Positions 1-10,499 are shown, counted from the first letter of the stretch. The stretch: DNA of 64,000 nucleotides from Pelobates cultripes (GCA_933207985.1 OW240914.1:199874611-199938610); one strand, 5' to 3'. Numbers and translations: made by a program. The notes: generated from the letters alone by a model not told the origin.

Positions 1-915
1 TTTACCACCCGTTGTATATTTATACGGCAGCGTTGCAACAAAGACTATGAACCACTGTAACACAAAATAACACAGGATGAAACTAATATCTGATGTAATG
101 TTTCTTTGCCGTAATGTGCTTAGATAAAGAACGATTTCATTAAATACAGACATTGTGTGTGTCTATTATCTGCCCCACCAGAGTATCACCCGCTCAATGA
201 GGCCTGGCATGGCTGAGAGTGGTGAGCCTGGTGGTGACTGCTTGCTCCTGCAGCTCTGCCATTGCAAAGAGGCAGGCGGAGCTGGAGCTGTAGACCGTGC
301 ATAGCCGGCAGCATGGACCGGCGTTGTCTATGGAGGGGGTGTACTCTGTGAAACTCCTCCCCCTGTGAGTCATTGGTGTGTCGGCTGAAGCTTGCCGATG
401 AGGGTCCCCTCCAAGATGGCGAGGGGGAGGCAGGGATTACCACAGGAAAACTTGTTGGGTTGTGTGGGTTTACTTCATGGCACAGACGGAGTACCGGAGC
501 AACCGTCTTTATACCCGGTACGTGTGGCTAGCGGTGATGAGGAGCCGAAGCAGCCCCTCTAGCAGGGTATATCGCGGACCTCTGTGGTGAGTTTGTGGGA
601 GGTCTAAGCTACGTGCGGCAATTGTGTAACCCGCCGCCTGGGACCACTATAGTCGAGTGGTCGGGTTAAATCGCCGGTATGCACACTGTCTGTGGACTCA
701 CTGTTTGAGCGCGCAACCACCGTTTCTTGGCTGATGTCTAGGCTGCTGGGCTGTCGGGCTGACTTGCTGTGAAGATGCTGCACGCTGGAACTCAGAAGTA
801 CTTCCAGGAGTACATCTGGAACCAATTAGTTTGGATCGGTGTCTGCCCTGCGTGGAGGTAAGTCTGGGTATAAATAGGCCGGTAAAACGCCTACAACAAC
901 TACAGGCTCCGCCTT

Positions 916-917
<2 letters not shown>
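1..917. other. Unclassified, GC-richer DNA
   Basis: The first 180 bases are AT-rich; positions 186-900 are clearly richer in G, C and CpG. No known protein domain could be read in any frame, and the short open frames look random. On the minus strand the style (a CpG-rich stretch with 'gccatcttggaggggac') resembles the 5' region of a retroelement, and the 52.1-52.7 kb segment has a similar look, but I cannot name a family. Confidence 0.3.

Positions 918-961
<44 letters not shown>
918..961. repeat. (TA)n microsatellite
   Basis: Uninterrupted TA dinucleotides followed by a short GTATATATACAC tail. Confidence 0.9.
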
Positions 962-1320
962 CAGTGGACACCTATTTTGGCCATGTGACCGCTCTTTTAG
1001 GGCGATCATATGGCTCTGGGGGTCCTAAATTGCAGAGGGGGGGGGAAGGGAGAGAGAGTTAAGTTAGGGGTTCATTTTTGTTATCTTAACCCCTCGAGGC
1101 ACTCAGTACAGGCAGAGCATCGGAAGTCTGCTGGTGGGGAGCGGTCACTCGGGAGCCCAGCAGTGTGGGTGGGTATTCCACGATGCCTCAATATCGTGGC
1201 ATCGTGTAATACTCATTGAGCAGCTGTAAGCGATAAAATTTACCTTTTTTGTCAGTCCACGGTCCTTAAGGGGTTAAGGAACCATACGTCCACGGTCCTT
1301 AAGGGGTTAAGGAACCATTG
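962..1320. repeat. Inverted-repeat element remnant with a 33-bp tandem duplication
   Basis: The segment ends in GTCCTTAAGGGGTTAA, which also forms both ends of the 80-bp palindrome at 41468-41547. The last part is duplicated: the unit starting GTCCACGGTCCTTAAGG occurs at 1255-1287 and again at 1288-1319. A non-autonomous DNA element end is likely. The opposite end (TTAACCCCTCGAG at about 1086) is imperfect. Confidence 0.5.
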
Positions 1321-1540
1321 CAAAACAATGAAGTGTGAAAATGTAAACATGATGAACATGAACCCTTTTCCTGTCTATAATAGTAAATATATAGCTATAT
1401 GTGCAGAAGTGCGGCATTTACTTTTTTTGTTTTGTGTTTGGAAACAGTAGCAATAGCAGCATAATAACTTAGACTAATAAGTACATCAAGTTCAACCTTT
1501 CACACATCACTCTTATGCTGTTAATCCAGTGATCAATAAC

Positions 1541-2077
1541 TTAAAGGGACACTATAGTCAACAAAACAACTTGTTGACTATAGCTTTATAAAGCAGTTTT
1601 TGTGTAGAAATCATGACTCTGTAGTCTCACTGCTCAGTTATCTGCCATTTGGGAGTTAAATCCCTTTGTTTATGCATTCTAGGCACAGCTCCCTGCATGT
1701 GACTTCCTGGAAAGACTCATGTAATGTTTACACTTCCTTTATTACAAATTCTATTTATTTAGAATTTCTTAAATCCTGCTCTGTTGATAGCTTGTTAGAC
1801 CTTGCAGGAGCCTCCTGTGTGTGAGTAAAGTTCAATTTACAGAGCAAGAGATAAAAACTTCTGAAGTAAGCTAGCATCTGATTGAAAATAAAAAACACTT
1901 TGTATACAGGATGTATCAGTCACAGTCAGAGAAGTTGTGCTAGGGCTGCATAAACAGAAACAAAAGTGATTTAACTCCTAAATGGCAGAAAATTGAGTAG
2001 TGAGACTGCACTCATGATCTACACACCAAAACTGCTTTATAAAGTGCTTTGTTTTTGTGAATGTAGTGTCCCTTTAC
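1541..2077. mobile_element. MITE A, about 540 bp, long terminal inverted repeats
   Basis: The left end starts TTAAAGGGACACTATAGTCA and the right end finishes as its near-reverse complement (AGTGTCCCTTTAC). Inverted similarity continues inward for well over 100 bases, including the shared phrases GCTTTATAAAGCAGTTTT and TCTGCCATTT(G/A)GGAGTTAAAT. A hairpin lies just inside the left end (ACTATAGTCAAC / GTTGACTATAG). There is no coding capacity. Related ends occur at 2131, 38558, 48362, 53641 and about 62690. Confidence 0.75.
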
Positions 2078-2130
2078 GTTATTTCTATATTTAAAAATTT
2101 TTTCCCACAAAGGATATTATTTTTTTACTT

Positions 2131-2580
2131 AAAGGAACACTATAATGTTAGGAATACAAATATGCATTCTTAATGCTATAGTGTTCAACTGCCTGTAGTA
2201 GGTGTCACCTGCTGTGAGGATTTAAAAGGTGAGTTTATCTCTGAAATCTTGTATCCATGCCAGAGCACCACCTTCTTGGCTTTAATTGTTAATCTCGATG
2301 ATCTCAGCCAATCCAATGTTTTTCCATATGCTTGACAAAATGCTGTGTGCTGTGCCAATCACATGGTCTCTATGAGAATACCTGATTGAAATAGCCAAGT
2401 TTTACTCAGCTGTTTTGGTGGAAGTGCCTCCAGTGACTGTCTGAGTGCAGCCACTAGAGGCATTTAAACCCTGCAATGTAAATGTTGTTTCTGAAGAATG
2501 AGAATGTTTTCAGTTGCAGAGTTAAAATGCCTCTAGTGTCTGCACAGCATGTCATTTTCAGCCTTGATCAATACATTATT
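2131..2580. mobile_element. MITE B fragment
   Basis: It starts TTAAAGGAACACTATAATG and folds back at 2133-2196 (GAACACTATA / CTATAGTGTTC). Inside it has GATGATCTCAGCCAATCCAA, found also in the better-kept copy at 38558-39104 and within the hAT element at about 59.1 kb. The right end is not recognisable. Confidence 0.5.
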
Positions 2581-2929
2581 AAGAATATATTTTTTTACAC
2601 GTTGTAAATACACTTTAGGATAGGTCATGTTCTTAAAAGAATCTGCCAGACGCTTTGTTTAGCTAGCAAACTAATTTCTTCTTATAGGTGTGAACTGAGG
2701 TGACCATGAAAGCCTAACTGCTGTGAAATTAAAAAGGCTGATTTTCTGTTGTCTATTGTAAGGGCGCACTTACCCTTTTTTTCACTGTGCTCAGGACAGT
2801 GTTTTGCTTACATTGTTATGAACCAAGGTTTAATCTTTTTATTCTCCTTGCTTATTCCCTTCTGTTCCTGATCAGGTCCCGCTAATGTGACATTGTTTGC
2901 AAACAGCATCTGTGAACATAGTGCTGTAG
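2581..2929. other. No recognisable feature
   Basis: AT-rich non-coding DNA; I see no repeat boundary or coding signal. Confidence 0.5.
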
Positions 2930-3164
2930 CCCCATTTAGCCAAAGCACAGCTTAGCGGAAAAGGGCCTTGACAGGAGTTAGGAGGCGGGCTTAGGAGGAA
3001 GCAAGCAGGGATTGGTGTTTTGTGGGTAAGGGGTTTGGCTATTTAAATGGACATCCATCTTGGAATGAGTCACTTTAAATTACCTACTTGGCTGAGTTTG
3101 TGTGCACTCCTGGTGTCCACAGATTTGGCCTGGTGTTTTTTTCTTTTTTCTTTCTGCAGGGCAA

Positions 3165-4674
3165 TGGACGAATTGGAGAGACTCCTGGAGGGGATCCGGT
3201 CGGCGGTGCGGCAACAATGTGCTGACTGGGTTCGGTCCCAGCTTGGACCGGTCCTGGCGGCGGCAGCAGAATGGGATGGCAGAGGCAGACGTCCTGCACG
3301 GGTCAGGAGGCTTCCTCAATGGCTGAGACCGGGCGCAGGGTCCGGTGAAGACAGGCCGGGTGGCCACAAGGTAACAAGAGTAGGCCCTGGTCCTGGTGGC
3401 AGGCCCGGCAGCCGCATGTTTGATCCCCCGCCTCCCAGTATGCGGCTGGGAGGTCGACAAGGTCACTCTCGAGGGGCGGCTGCCCTGGACATAAGCAGCG
3501 TGGCCCCCAGGTGGGGGGTCCCCTGGAATGGCTGGCCGGATGCGGTCGCGACCCAGGAGGGTGCCCCCTGGTGTAGAGGTCGGGTGCGGCGGGAAGGCCC
3601 CAGGACGACATGGAGCAGGCCCCTGTCAAAGCAGGCAAGTACAGGGGGCCCTGCCAGGGGCTCCTTTGGCGAGAGCTTTGGGGAGGGAGGCAGGGGGGCA
3701 GGGTACTGTGCGTGCAGGTTTCACCTGGGGCCCCAGTAGGAGTGAGTGGGGATAAGGGTGGATACCCTGGAGTCTTGAGGGATTCGGGGGGGATGGAGAG
3801 GCTAGGGGGAGGCAAGTAGCTGCTTCTAGGGGGAGATGGTGTGGCGGTGAGTGGTACAGGGGATAGCGTGGGCCGGGTATGGGCACAGGGGTCAGGGGTC
3901 GCGGGGTCCCTTGAAGGAGGTTTTGCGGGGTCTGGCTCGGGCGGGGATGTTGGGGCTGCGGTTGTAGCAGCTGATGCAGGGAGCGAGCAGGCGGAGTTGA
4001 CAGGGGGTCCTAGATGTGGCGCGGCAGCATGCGCACGTGTCGTTCGCCTGAAGCAAGAGGTGAAGGAGAAGATATGGAAAGGGGAGTTAGCTTCTTCCCT
4101 TGGAGGACTTTATTGACCTCAAGGAGGAGGATAAGAAGGACGAGAAAAAGGAGGAGGAGGAAAAATGGAAAAGGTATCGTAAGATAACAAAGTCCTTCAG
4201 TAATTGGTTGCGAGCGTTCTGCGTACTGGCTAGCGTACTGGGCAAGAATTCACCTGGATTATGCTCGACGCTGTTTGGCTACCTGGATGGGGATTTGGGA
4301 AGCATACCGCACTTATGGCTGGCTGGCATGGTGGCAGTACGACGAGCAGTTCCGGCAGCGGCCAGCAGCCAATCCGGGTATGAGGTGGGATCAAATGGAA
4401 CTGACTCTCTAGATGAAGCTAATGATGGCACAGAAGGTGCAGCCCCATTCAGCAAATGGCCGGCGCAAGGGGGCAGTCTGCTTCGTCGGCCGCCTTCCAA
4501 AAGGGCTTATGCTGGCTTTTCAACGAAGGCCAGTGCAAGTGTGGAACTTCCTGTCGCTTCAAACACGAATTCTCAGGCTGTGGGGGCTCCCACAGGCTTA
4601 GCCGATGCTTCAAGAAGGGTAAGAGCTGGATCTGCCTCGGTCGGGGGGGAGGCACCCTCTGCCCCGGGACATAA
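3165..4674 (+). pseudogene. DIRS-like Gag-type protein, decayed
   Basis: The product would be the nucleic-acid-binding structural protein of a DIRS retroelement. Reading begins near 3165 (MDELERLLEGI). A conserved middle segment lies at about 4100-4290, with an acidic/lysine-rich stretch followed by YRKITKSFSNWLRAFCVLAS. The frame then shifts (WEAYRTYG..WQYDEQFRQRP at about 4290-4390), meets a stop (LTL*MKLMMAQ), and shifts again at about 4456. A CCCH zinc finger of form C-x7-C-x5-C-x3-H follows (C..FNEGQCKCGTSCRFKH, about 4510-4570), then a second Cys/His cluster (CGGSH). At least two frameshifts and one stop show it is dead. The family call rests on the finger and on the DIRS-type RT downstream; I am fairly sure of the class and less sure of the start. 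Confidence 0.7.
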
Positions 4675-4825
4675 CCCCAGTGAAGCTAGATGCAATGAAG
4701 CCATGGCTAAGCCGCTACGGTAATAGGGCGGATGCCGAATTGCTCTGGGTGGGTTTTGGGCTGGGTTTCTTTATTTCCTTCTGAGATATGGGTGGGATAC
4801 GGGGGCTGTGCAATCTTAAGTAGGT

Positions 4826-5003
4826 GGCGTAGTTCCTGGGGGTGGCACGGGAAAAGCTGGATAAAGAAGTGCTGTTGGGCAGGATGGCGGGCCCATTCCT
4901 GGTGCCCCCTTTGGCTCTCAGGGTGGTCCCCAAAAAGGATCCGGGCAAGTTTAGGCTCATTCACCACCTCTCCTACCCAAAAGGAGCATCGGTGATTGAT
5001 GAC
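4826..5003 (+). pseudogene. DIRS-like reverse transcriptase, N-terminal piece
   Basis: In frame from about 4839 the sequence reads KLDKEVLLGRMAGPF, then VVPKKDPGKFRLIHHLSYP, typical of the fingers region of DIRS-type RT. The reading stops at ...GASVIDD, where the gypsy LTR begins at 5004. It continues at 11512 as DIDKELCSVSYASFDQAV once the ATGAC duplication is allowed for. It was interrupted by insertion rather than worn away at this point. Confidence 0.8.
4999..5003 (+). repeat. Target site duplication, left copy (ATGAC)
   Basis: Five bases ATGAC directly precede the TGTGGCAAAC start of the 5' LTR; the same five bases follow the end of the 3' LTR at 11507-11511. Confidence 0.93.
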
Positions 5004-6000
5004 TGTGGCAAACCTAGCCACTTGGACAATACAAAGAGACTGTGCCTTTAAGGGTTGCCTGTATGTCTAGAGAGATAGGTGCTTCATTCTATATGTGTAT
5101 GCTTTATGTATGTTCTGCATTGCCTTTTGCCGAATGCAAATGGCGGTTTTGTATGGGGATTTTCTTTCGTTTCACGAACGGCACTTTGGAGGGCCGTTCG
5201 TGAACCGAACGCAATACCCCCTAATAGCCCACACACTTAGAGGCGTGTGGCGCTAGTTAACCGATTACAACAATGTTGCAATCGGTTATTAGAGGCTCTC
5301 CTGGGTGGCCGTCGTTTGACTACCGACCATGCGGCGGTCGGCCATCTTGGATCCTTTGTTCCCTCAGCGGTGCTAGGTCGTCGAACGCATGGTACTAAAA
5401 ACGGCTACTCGACGGCACGAACACCGCTGAGCCTCCAGGACGTTCGGGAGTTTAGGGACATTCGGTATTTTGTTCCCTGCAAGCAATCGGTTCTTTTTAT
5501 ATGTTTTATCAGAAATCTGTCTTTCGTGCGGCGTTCGGTTAGTTTAGCTGAGATCTGAGCGGTAATCTCACGAATGATGCGCTCAGACCCCAGCTATCCA
5601 CCGAACGTCCATTCGTGTAAATCCACCATATATTCAACAAGTTATGGATTTTTGTGTGAATTGTCGGTTCTGCTGCACGAGGGGATAATCCACTTAACGG
5701 TGCATTCTGGGAAGATGATCCCTCTCGTGCAGCGGTGCCTGATGGGAGAAATATGCTGTAATGTAAGTCCCCCATGTAGTCCCCTCTGGGAGTGCCCCTG
5801 GGAAGGGACTCAGGAAACCCCTTGCATGGGGACTTGTATAAATTGTCCAGCCGATTAAAAGGATTTGAGTTGACTCTCAGAACTGTGTCTCGTCCGGTTA
5901 CTGGGAGGTTGGGGATATTGCCTGGTTGTTTCAGCGCTTGACTGTGGATTAGTTTCTGAACCAGCGGAATTCGTGGATGTATTATTGGCGTTCCGCTACA
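5004..6000 (+). repeat. 5' LTR of the Gmr1-like element
   Basis: It begins TGTGGCAAACCTAGCCACTT and ends GGCGTTCCGCTACA, 997 bp, matching the 3' LTR in length. A TATA-like box (TTGTATAAATTG) lies at about 5833-5845. The sequence is rich in CGTTCGG / CCGAACG motifs on both strands. Confidence 0.95.
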
Positions 6001-6002
6001 AT

Positions 6003-6020
6003 TGGTGGCAGCGGTGGGAT
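6003..6020 (+). promoter_or_regulatory. Primer binding site, tRNA-Leu type
   Basis: TGGTGGCAGCGGTGGGAT begins two bases after the 5' LTR. Its reverse complement ends CCCACCGCTGCCACCA, which from general knowledge matches the 3' end of a vertebrate tRNA-Leu isoacceptor plus CCA. Minus-strand DNA synthesis would start here. Confidence 0.8.
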
Positions 6021-6122
6021 CCAACTCTACAGCCGAATACAGCGCATTCGAATGAAAGGAACAACCGAACGGAAAAGGAAAAGGCAATTCGTATGAAACA
6101 AGCAGACGAAAGCGATCAGTGA

Positions 6123-7337
6123 ATGGGGACGGATTACACGGCGTTAAAGAGGCAGACGCTAAAGGAACTGCTGGAGGCTAGAGGGAAAAGCGCTAGCAAC
6201 AAATCTAAAGCAGTACTTATTGCAGAGCTGATGGAAGGCGACCAAGCACACAGCAGTCCACCCCCACCGGCCAGGGAGGAAACACCGTACAAGAGGGAAC
6301 TGAGAACCCGGTTGGAATTTGTACCACAGCCAGTAACCCTGGACATATTGACCGTACTGATGGCAGACGTCCAGGACTACATTATGGCACAGCAACCTCA
6401 GGGGGCACCATCCAGGGCAGAATCCATCGCCAACTCATGCTGCACTCCAATAAAGCAGAAAATACTTTACCAGGCATTTAAAGCATTCTGCGAGGAGAAG
6501 GATGAGATAGACGGATACCTGCAGGATTTCGAGAGGTTATGCGACCTACACGACCTGGAGCCGGCAATGTGGGTACCCCTACTGGCAGGCAAGTTGGCAG
6601 GATGAGCAGCAGAAGCTTATCGCGCTGTGCCCAGAGAGGACAGCAAGGACTATTTTAAAGTCAAAAGGGCAATTCTAGAAAGGTATGCCATAACCCCAGA
6701 GGCATACCGGCGGAAATTTCGGGGATTGAAAAAGCCCGAAAGAGATTCCCATGCAGAGTGGGCGCATAAGCTGGACCAAGCTTCACAAGGGTGGATTCAG
6801 GCAAGCCAAGCCACCACCATGGAGGAACTGCGCCAACTCATCCTGCTGGAGCAGTTCTTCAACGGCCTGTCACCGGAGGCACAGGAGTGGGTAAGAGACA
6901 GAAAACCTCTCACCCTCACAGCAGCCGCCCGATTGGCAGACGAACACTTTGATGCCCGGAGGCACCATGGGCTTCCCAACAGGGGTCCCCTGAGACCGCC
7001 AATACAACACCACCCGGCCATCTCCACACCTGCAAACCCTATCCCATTCAGGCCAGCACCAGGAAACCCCCCACCACCATCCCGCTACAATGGCAGGGCC
7101 AACATACAATGCCATACCTGCCGGCAGTGGGGACATATGTCCCGGGAGTGCACCCAGAATCGGAGTAGGCAGGCGTGGAACCAGGTACGGCAAAACTCCA
7201 CCCCGAGGGCGGCGGCCCATTTCTACCACACGGAACCTGACCACTCTGAGCTGGCAAGTCTGCAAACCGAGGAACCGCTGGGGGTTCTATATGAAGTAAT
7301 GTCTGTGCAAGCCAGGGGAAAGAAGTACAGGGGCTGA
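6123..7337 (+). pseudogene. Gag of the Gmr1-like element (one in-frame stop)
   Basis: The ATG at 6123 opens a frame of 404 codons interrupted only by a TGA at 6603-6605 (LLAGKLAG*AAEAYRAV). A CGA-to-TGA change is the simplest explanation. Residues about 9-36 (LKELLEARGKSASNKSKAVL) resemble a SAP-type DNA-binding helix pair. The middle has capsid-like features (YFKVKRAILERYAITPEAYR; LEQFFNGLSPEAQEWV). A CCHC zinc knuckle (CHTCRQWGHMSREC, C-x2-C-x4-H-x4-C) lies near residue 330. The product would form the particle shell and package RNA. Pol follows in the -1 frame with 43 bases of overlap. Confidence 0.85.
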
Positions 7338-9811
7338 GGGACTCGGGAGCCACCTTGACCCTAGTGGCACCACACTTAGTTCCAGATACGGCCCACACTG
7401 GCGGATCAGTGGCTGTCCGGGTAGCAGGGGGAGCCATGTACCGGTTACCCACTGCCAAGGTACATTTGAACTGGGGTGCTGGGGAGGGGGTTGTGGAAGT
7501 GGCAATCATGAAGAAGTTACCAGCAGATGTGGTTTTGGGGAATGACTTGGGCCAGATGACTTCCGCTTTCCTACCTCAGGCCCCTTCACAGGAGGCGCAC
7601 CCAGTAACTACACGGCAACAGGCTCGCACCACGGCACCACCAACACACTCTGAGGCTCAGGTAAGGAACCATGACCCCCCCTTGACAAATATGACCTGGG
7701 ACACCCCAACCACTTTTGAAGCCGAGGTTCAGACAGACCCCACACTGCAGGTGTACCAAGATAGGGTAGACACGGACCAGGTGGAGCGGGAGGGGGAACG
7801 GTACATTTGGGAAAATAAGTTACTGTACCGGGTGGCTGAAAGGGCAATAGGAAACTCTGTGATGCTCCAAATTAAGCAGCTGGTAGTACCCCAGAAGTAT
7901 AGGCATGAGTTACTGAGAATAGCTCATGACATCCCTCTGTCCGGCCATTTAGGGACGACCCGGACCCGATATCGCTTAACCCATGCTTTCTTTTGGCCCG
8001 GGATTTCTAAAGATGTGAGGCATTATTGTACCTCCTGTGATGTGTGTCTGAGGGTAGGCAAGAGAGGGGATCGCCACAAGGCGAAACTGTGTCCCCTACC
8101 TATAATTGAGGAACCGTTCAGCCGTGTAGCTGTAGATATTGTGGGGCCACTACCAAAGCCCAGCCCCTCCGGGAAGCGATATATACTGACCGTGGTAGAC
8201 TACGCCACCCGGTACCCCGAGGCGATTGCCTTAACCAATATCCACGCTGAGACCGTGGCCGAAGCCCTGATGAAAATATTCTCCCGAGTAGGGTTCCCAC
8301 AGGAAATGGTCTCCGATAGGGGGACACAATTCACGGCTGAGGTTACTCAGCAGTTATGGAGAATATGTGGCATTAAGCCAATCTTTAACTCAGCCTACCA
8401 CCCTCAGTCCAACGGATTATGTGAGAGGTTCAACGGTACCCTAAAACAGATGCTCCGTACATTCGGAGAGACCCATAAGGACTGGGAACGATTCCTTCCC
8501 CATCTGTTATTTGCTTACAGAGAGGTACCCCAAGAGTCTACCGGTTTCTCCCCATTTGAACTGTTATTTGGGAGAAGGGTCCGGGGACCGTTGGATCTCA
8601 TTAGGGAGCATTGGGAGGGGGAGAGTAGCGCAGATGGGACCCCTATTGTACCATACGTGCTGGCGTTCCGGGATCGCCTGGAGGAATTGACCCAGGCAGT
8701 ACGCACGAACCTCCAGGCCGCCCAGCAACGACAGCGTCGTTGGTATGACAGAGGGGCCAGAAACCGTAGTTTTCAAGTGGGACAGAAGGTGTTAATCCTC
8801 AAACCTGTTCGCAACGATAAACTGCAGGCCGTCTGGCAGGGCCCATACCAGGTGGTAGAGCAGAGATGCGACACCACCTATGTGATCGGCCCATGCTCCG
8901 GAGTAGGGAAGAGACGCATGCTCCATGTGAACATGCTCAAACCCTACCACGAGCGAACTGAGGACGTGGCAGCTATCTGCACGCCCGCCTCAGAAGATCA
9001 GGAGAACTTGCCGCTTCCAGATCTATTAGAGCAGGAGGAGCAGAAGGAGCCCTCCCAAGGGGTTCAGCTGGGGGAGCGGCTAAGTCCTCAAGAGCGTGCC
9101 CAGGTACAAGAATTGATAGCGACAAAGGGTGCCACCTTTTCTAACTTACCTGGGTACACGCCACTAGCCACTCACCGAGTAGAAACCCCGGGACAGCTTC
9201 CCATGCGACAGACCCCATATCGGATTCCTGAATCCGTGCGGGAACATATGAGGAAAGAGATTGAGGAGATGTTGCAGTTGGGGGTTATCGAACACTCCGA
9301 TAGCCCCTGGGCATCGCCGGTAGTCCTGGTTCCCAAGAAAGATGGTACCACCCGGTTCTGCGTGGACTACCGGAGGTTGAACGACAAAACCGTGTCGGAC
9401 GCCTACCCGATGCCTCGGATAGACGAACTGCTAGATAGGATGGCCAGGGGTCAGTATCTCACTACAATAGATCTGTGTAAGGGATACTGGCAAATTCCAC
9501 TAGCCGAGGACGCCATCCCCAAGTCGGCGTTTGTCACCCCGTTTGGCTTGTACCAGTTTCGAGTCATGCCATTCGGGATGAAAAACGCCCCCGCGACTTT
9601 CCAGCGGATGGTGGATCGGCTACTGGACGGGTTCCAGGATTATGCGTGTGCATACTTGGACGATATTGCCATCTACAGTCAGACCTGGTCGGATCACCTA
9701 CAGCATATAGGGGCTGTAATAGATCGGATCCGGGAGGCAGGGCTTACCTTGAAACCCAGCAAATGCCACATAGGGATGGCAGAGGTCCAGTACTTAAGAC
9801 TGAAGCTGTAG
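7295..9811 (+). pseudogene. Pol, first part: protease, integrase, reverse transcriptase
   Basis: This -1 frame is open from 7295 to 9811. The protease motif DSGA is at about 7340-7351. Integrase follows: an HHCC zinc finger (HDIPLSGH ... YCTSCDVC, about 7925-8050), then the catalytic triad D (VAVDIVGP, about 8134), D (SDRGTQF, about 8312) and E (LCERFNG, about 8420), with 35 residues between the second D and E. A GPY-type C-terminus follows (VWQGPYQVVE, about 8830). RT comes after integrase: PKKDGTTRFCVDYRRLN (about 9330), LTTIDLCKGYWQIPL, MPFGMKNAPATFQRM, and the catalytic YLDD (CAYLDDIAIYS, about 9655). The frame ends at YLRLKL*. The second gypsy copy here has about 13 extra residues at this point, so a short deletion has shifted the frame into the RNase H region. 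Confidence 0.9.
7316..7322 (+). promoter_or_regulatory. Candidate -1 ribosomal frameshift site (G GGA AAG)
   Basis: In the gag frame the bases read G GGA AAG, fitting the X XXY YYZ slippery pattern. The site lies 15 bases before the gag stop at 7335-7337 and inside the overlap, since the pol frame is open from 7295. A -1 slip would continue into LRDSGATLTL, the protease active site. I did not confirm a downstream pseudoknot. Confidence 0.6.
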
Positions 9812-10428
9812 CCCAGTGGCCTACCCCTAGGACCAAAACCCAAGTCCTTGCTTTCTTAGGTACCGCAGGGTATTATAGAAAATTTGTGCCCAATTACAGT
9901 GCCCTGGCCAAATCCCTGACAGACTTGACGAAGAAAAACCTGCCCAGGCAGGTCATCTGGGCCCCAGAGTGTGAACAGGCATTCAATCAACTGAAGACGG
10001 CTCTGACTAAGGCCCCTGTACTGGCTGCTCCCGATCCAACTAAACGTTTTCTTGTCCACACAGACGCCTCCATGTTTGGATTGGGAGCAGTATTAAGCCA
10101 GGTCGGAGACGATGGCGGAGAACACCCTGTAGCATATTTGAGTCGAAAACTGTTACCTCGAGAAGTGAGCTCCGCCGCCATAGAAAAAGAATGCCTGGCC
10201 GTGGTGTGGGCCCTGAAAAAGTTACAGCCCTATCTCTATGGGCAACCCTTTTCTTTGCTCACAGATCACAACCCGTTGGTATGGCTAAACCGTGTGGCTG
10301 GAGACAATGCCAGGCTGCTGCGCTGGAGTTTGGCGCTGCAGCCCTTTGACTTTACGATCCATTACCGCCCAGGGAAACAAAACGGTAACGCCGACGGGTT
10401 GTCCAGACAAACAGACCTTGAGAAGTGA
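9793..10428 (+). pseudogene. Pol, second part: RT connection and RNase H (frame-shifted)
   Basis: The reading resumes one frame over as KTEAVAQWPTPRTK, then FLGTAGYYRKFVPNYSALAK (RT thumb/connection). RNase H follows with the expected acidic residues: D in HTDASMFGLGAVLSQ (about 10060), E in AIEKECLAVVWAL (about 10180) and D in LLTDHNPLVWL (about 10262). It ends HYRPGKQNGNADGLSR before the stop at 10426-10428. In an intact element this would be the C-terminus of Pol, degrading RNA in the RNA-DNA hybrid. Apart from the junction the domain looks undamaged. Confidence 0.88.
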
Positions 10429-10499
10429 TCTGTGAGCACTCCTCCGGACATCCCCAAGCCGATCCGTTGGGATCAGACTGTGTATGCCGGCTTGGTTCT

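Larger units (their letters stand above)
2930..5003 (+). mobile_element. DIRS-like retroelement, 5' portion
   Basis: This GC-rich block holds a decayed CCCH zinc-finger Gag and the start of a reverse transcriptase. The RT reading resumes at 11512, directly after the gypsy element at 5004-11506, so the two pieces are one element split by insertion. The left limit is estimated from the composition change and the TATA-like TATTTAAAT at about 3040; the expected terminal repeat was not verified. Confidence 0.75.

Noticed and set aside
3080..3815. Minus-strand open frames opposite the DIRS Gag region
   Set aside because: They are shadows of GC-rich coding on the plus strand; the domain evidence is all on the plus strand.
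5247..5558. 103-codon open frame in the LTR, repeated at 10753-11064
   Set aside because: It lies wholly inside the LTR, is duplicated only because the LTR is, and shows no domain.
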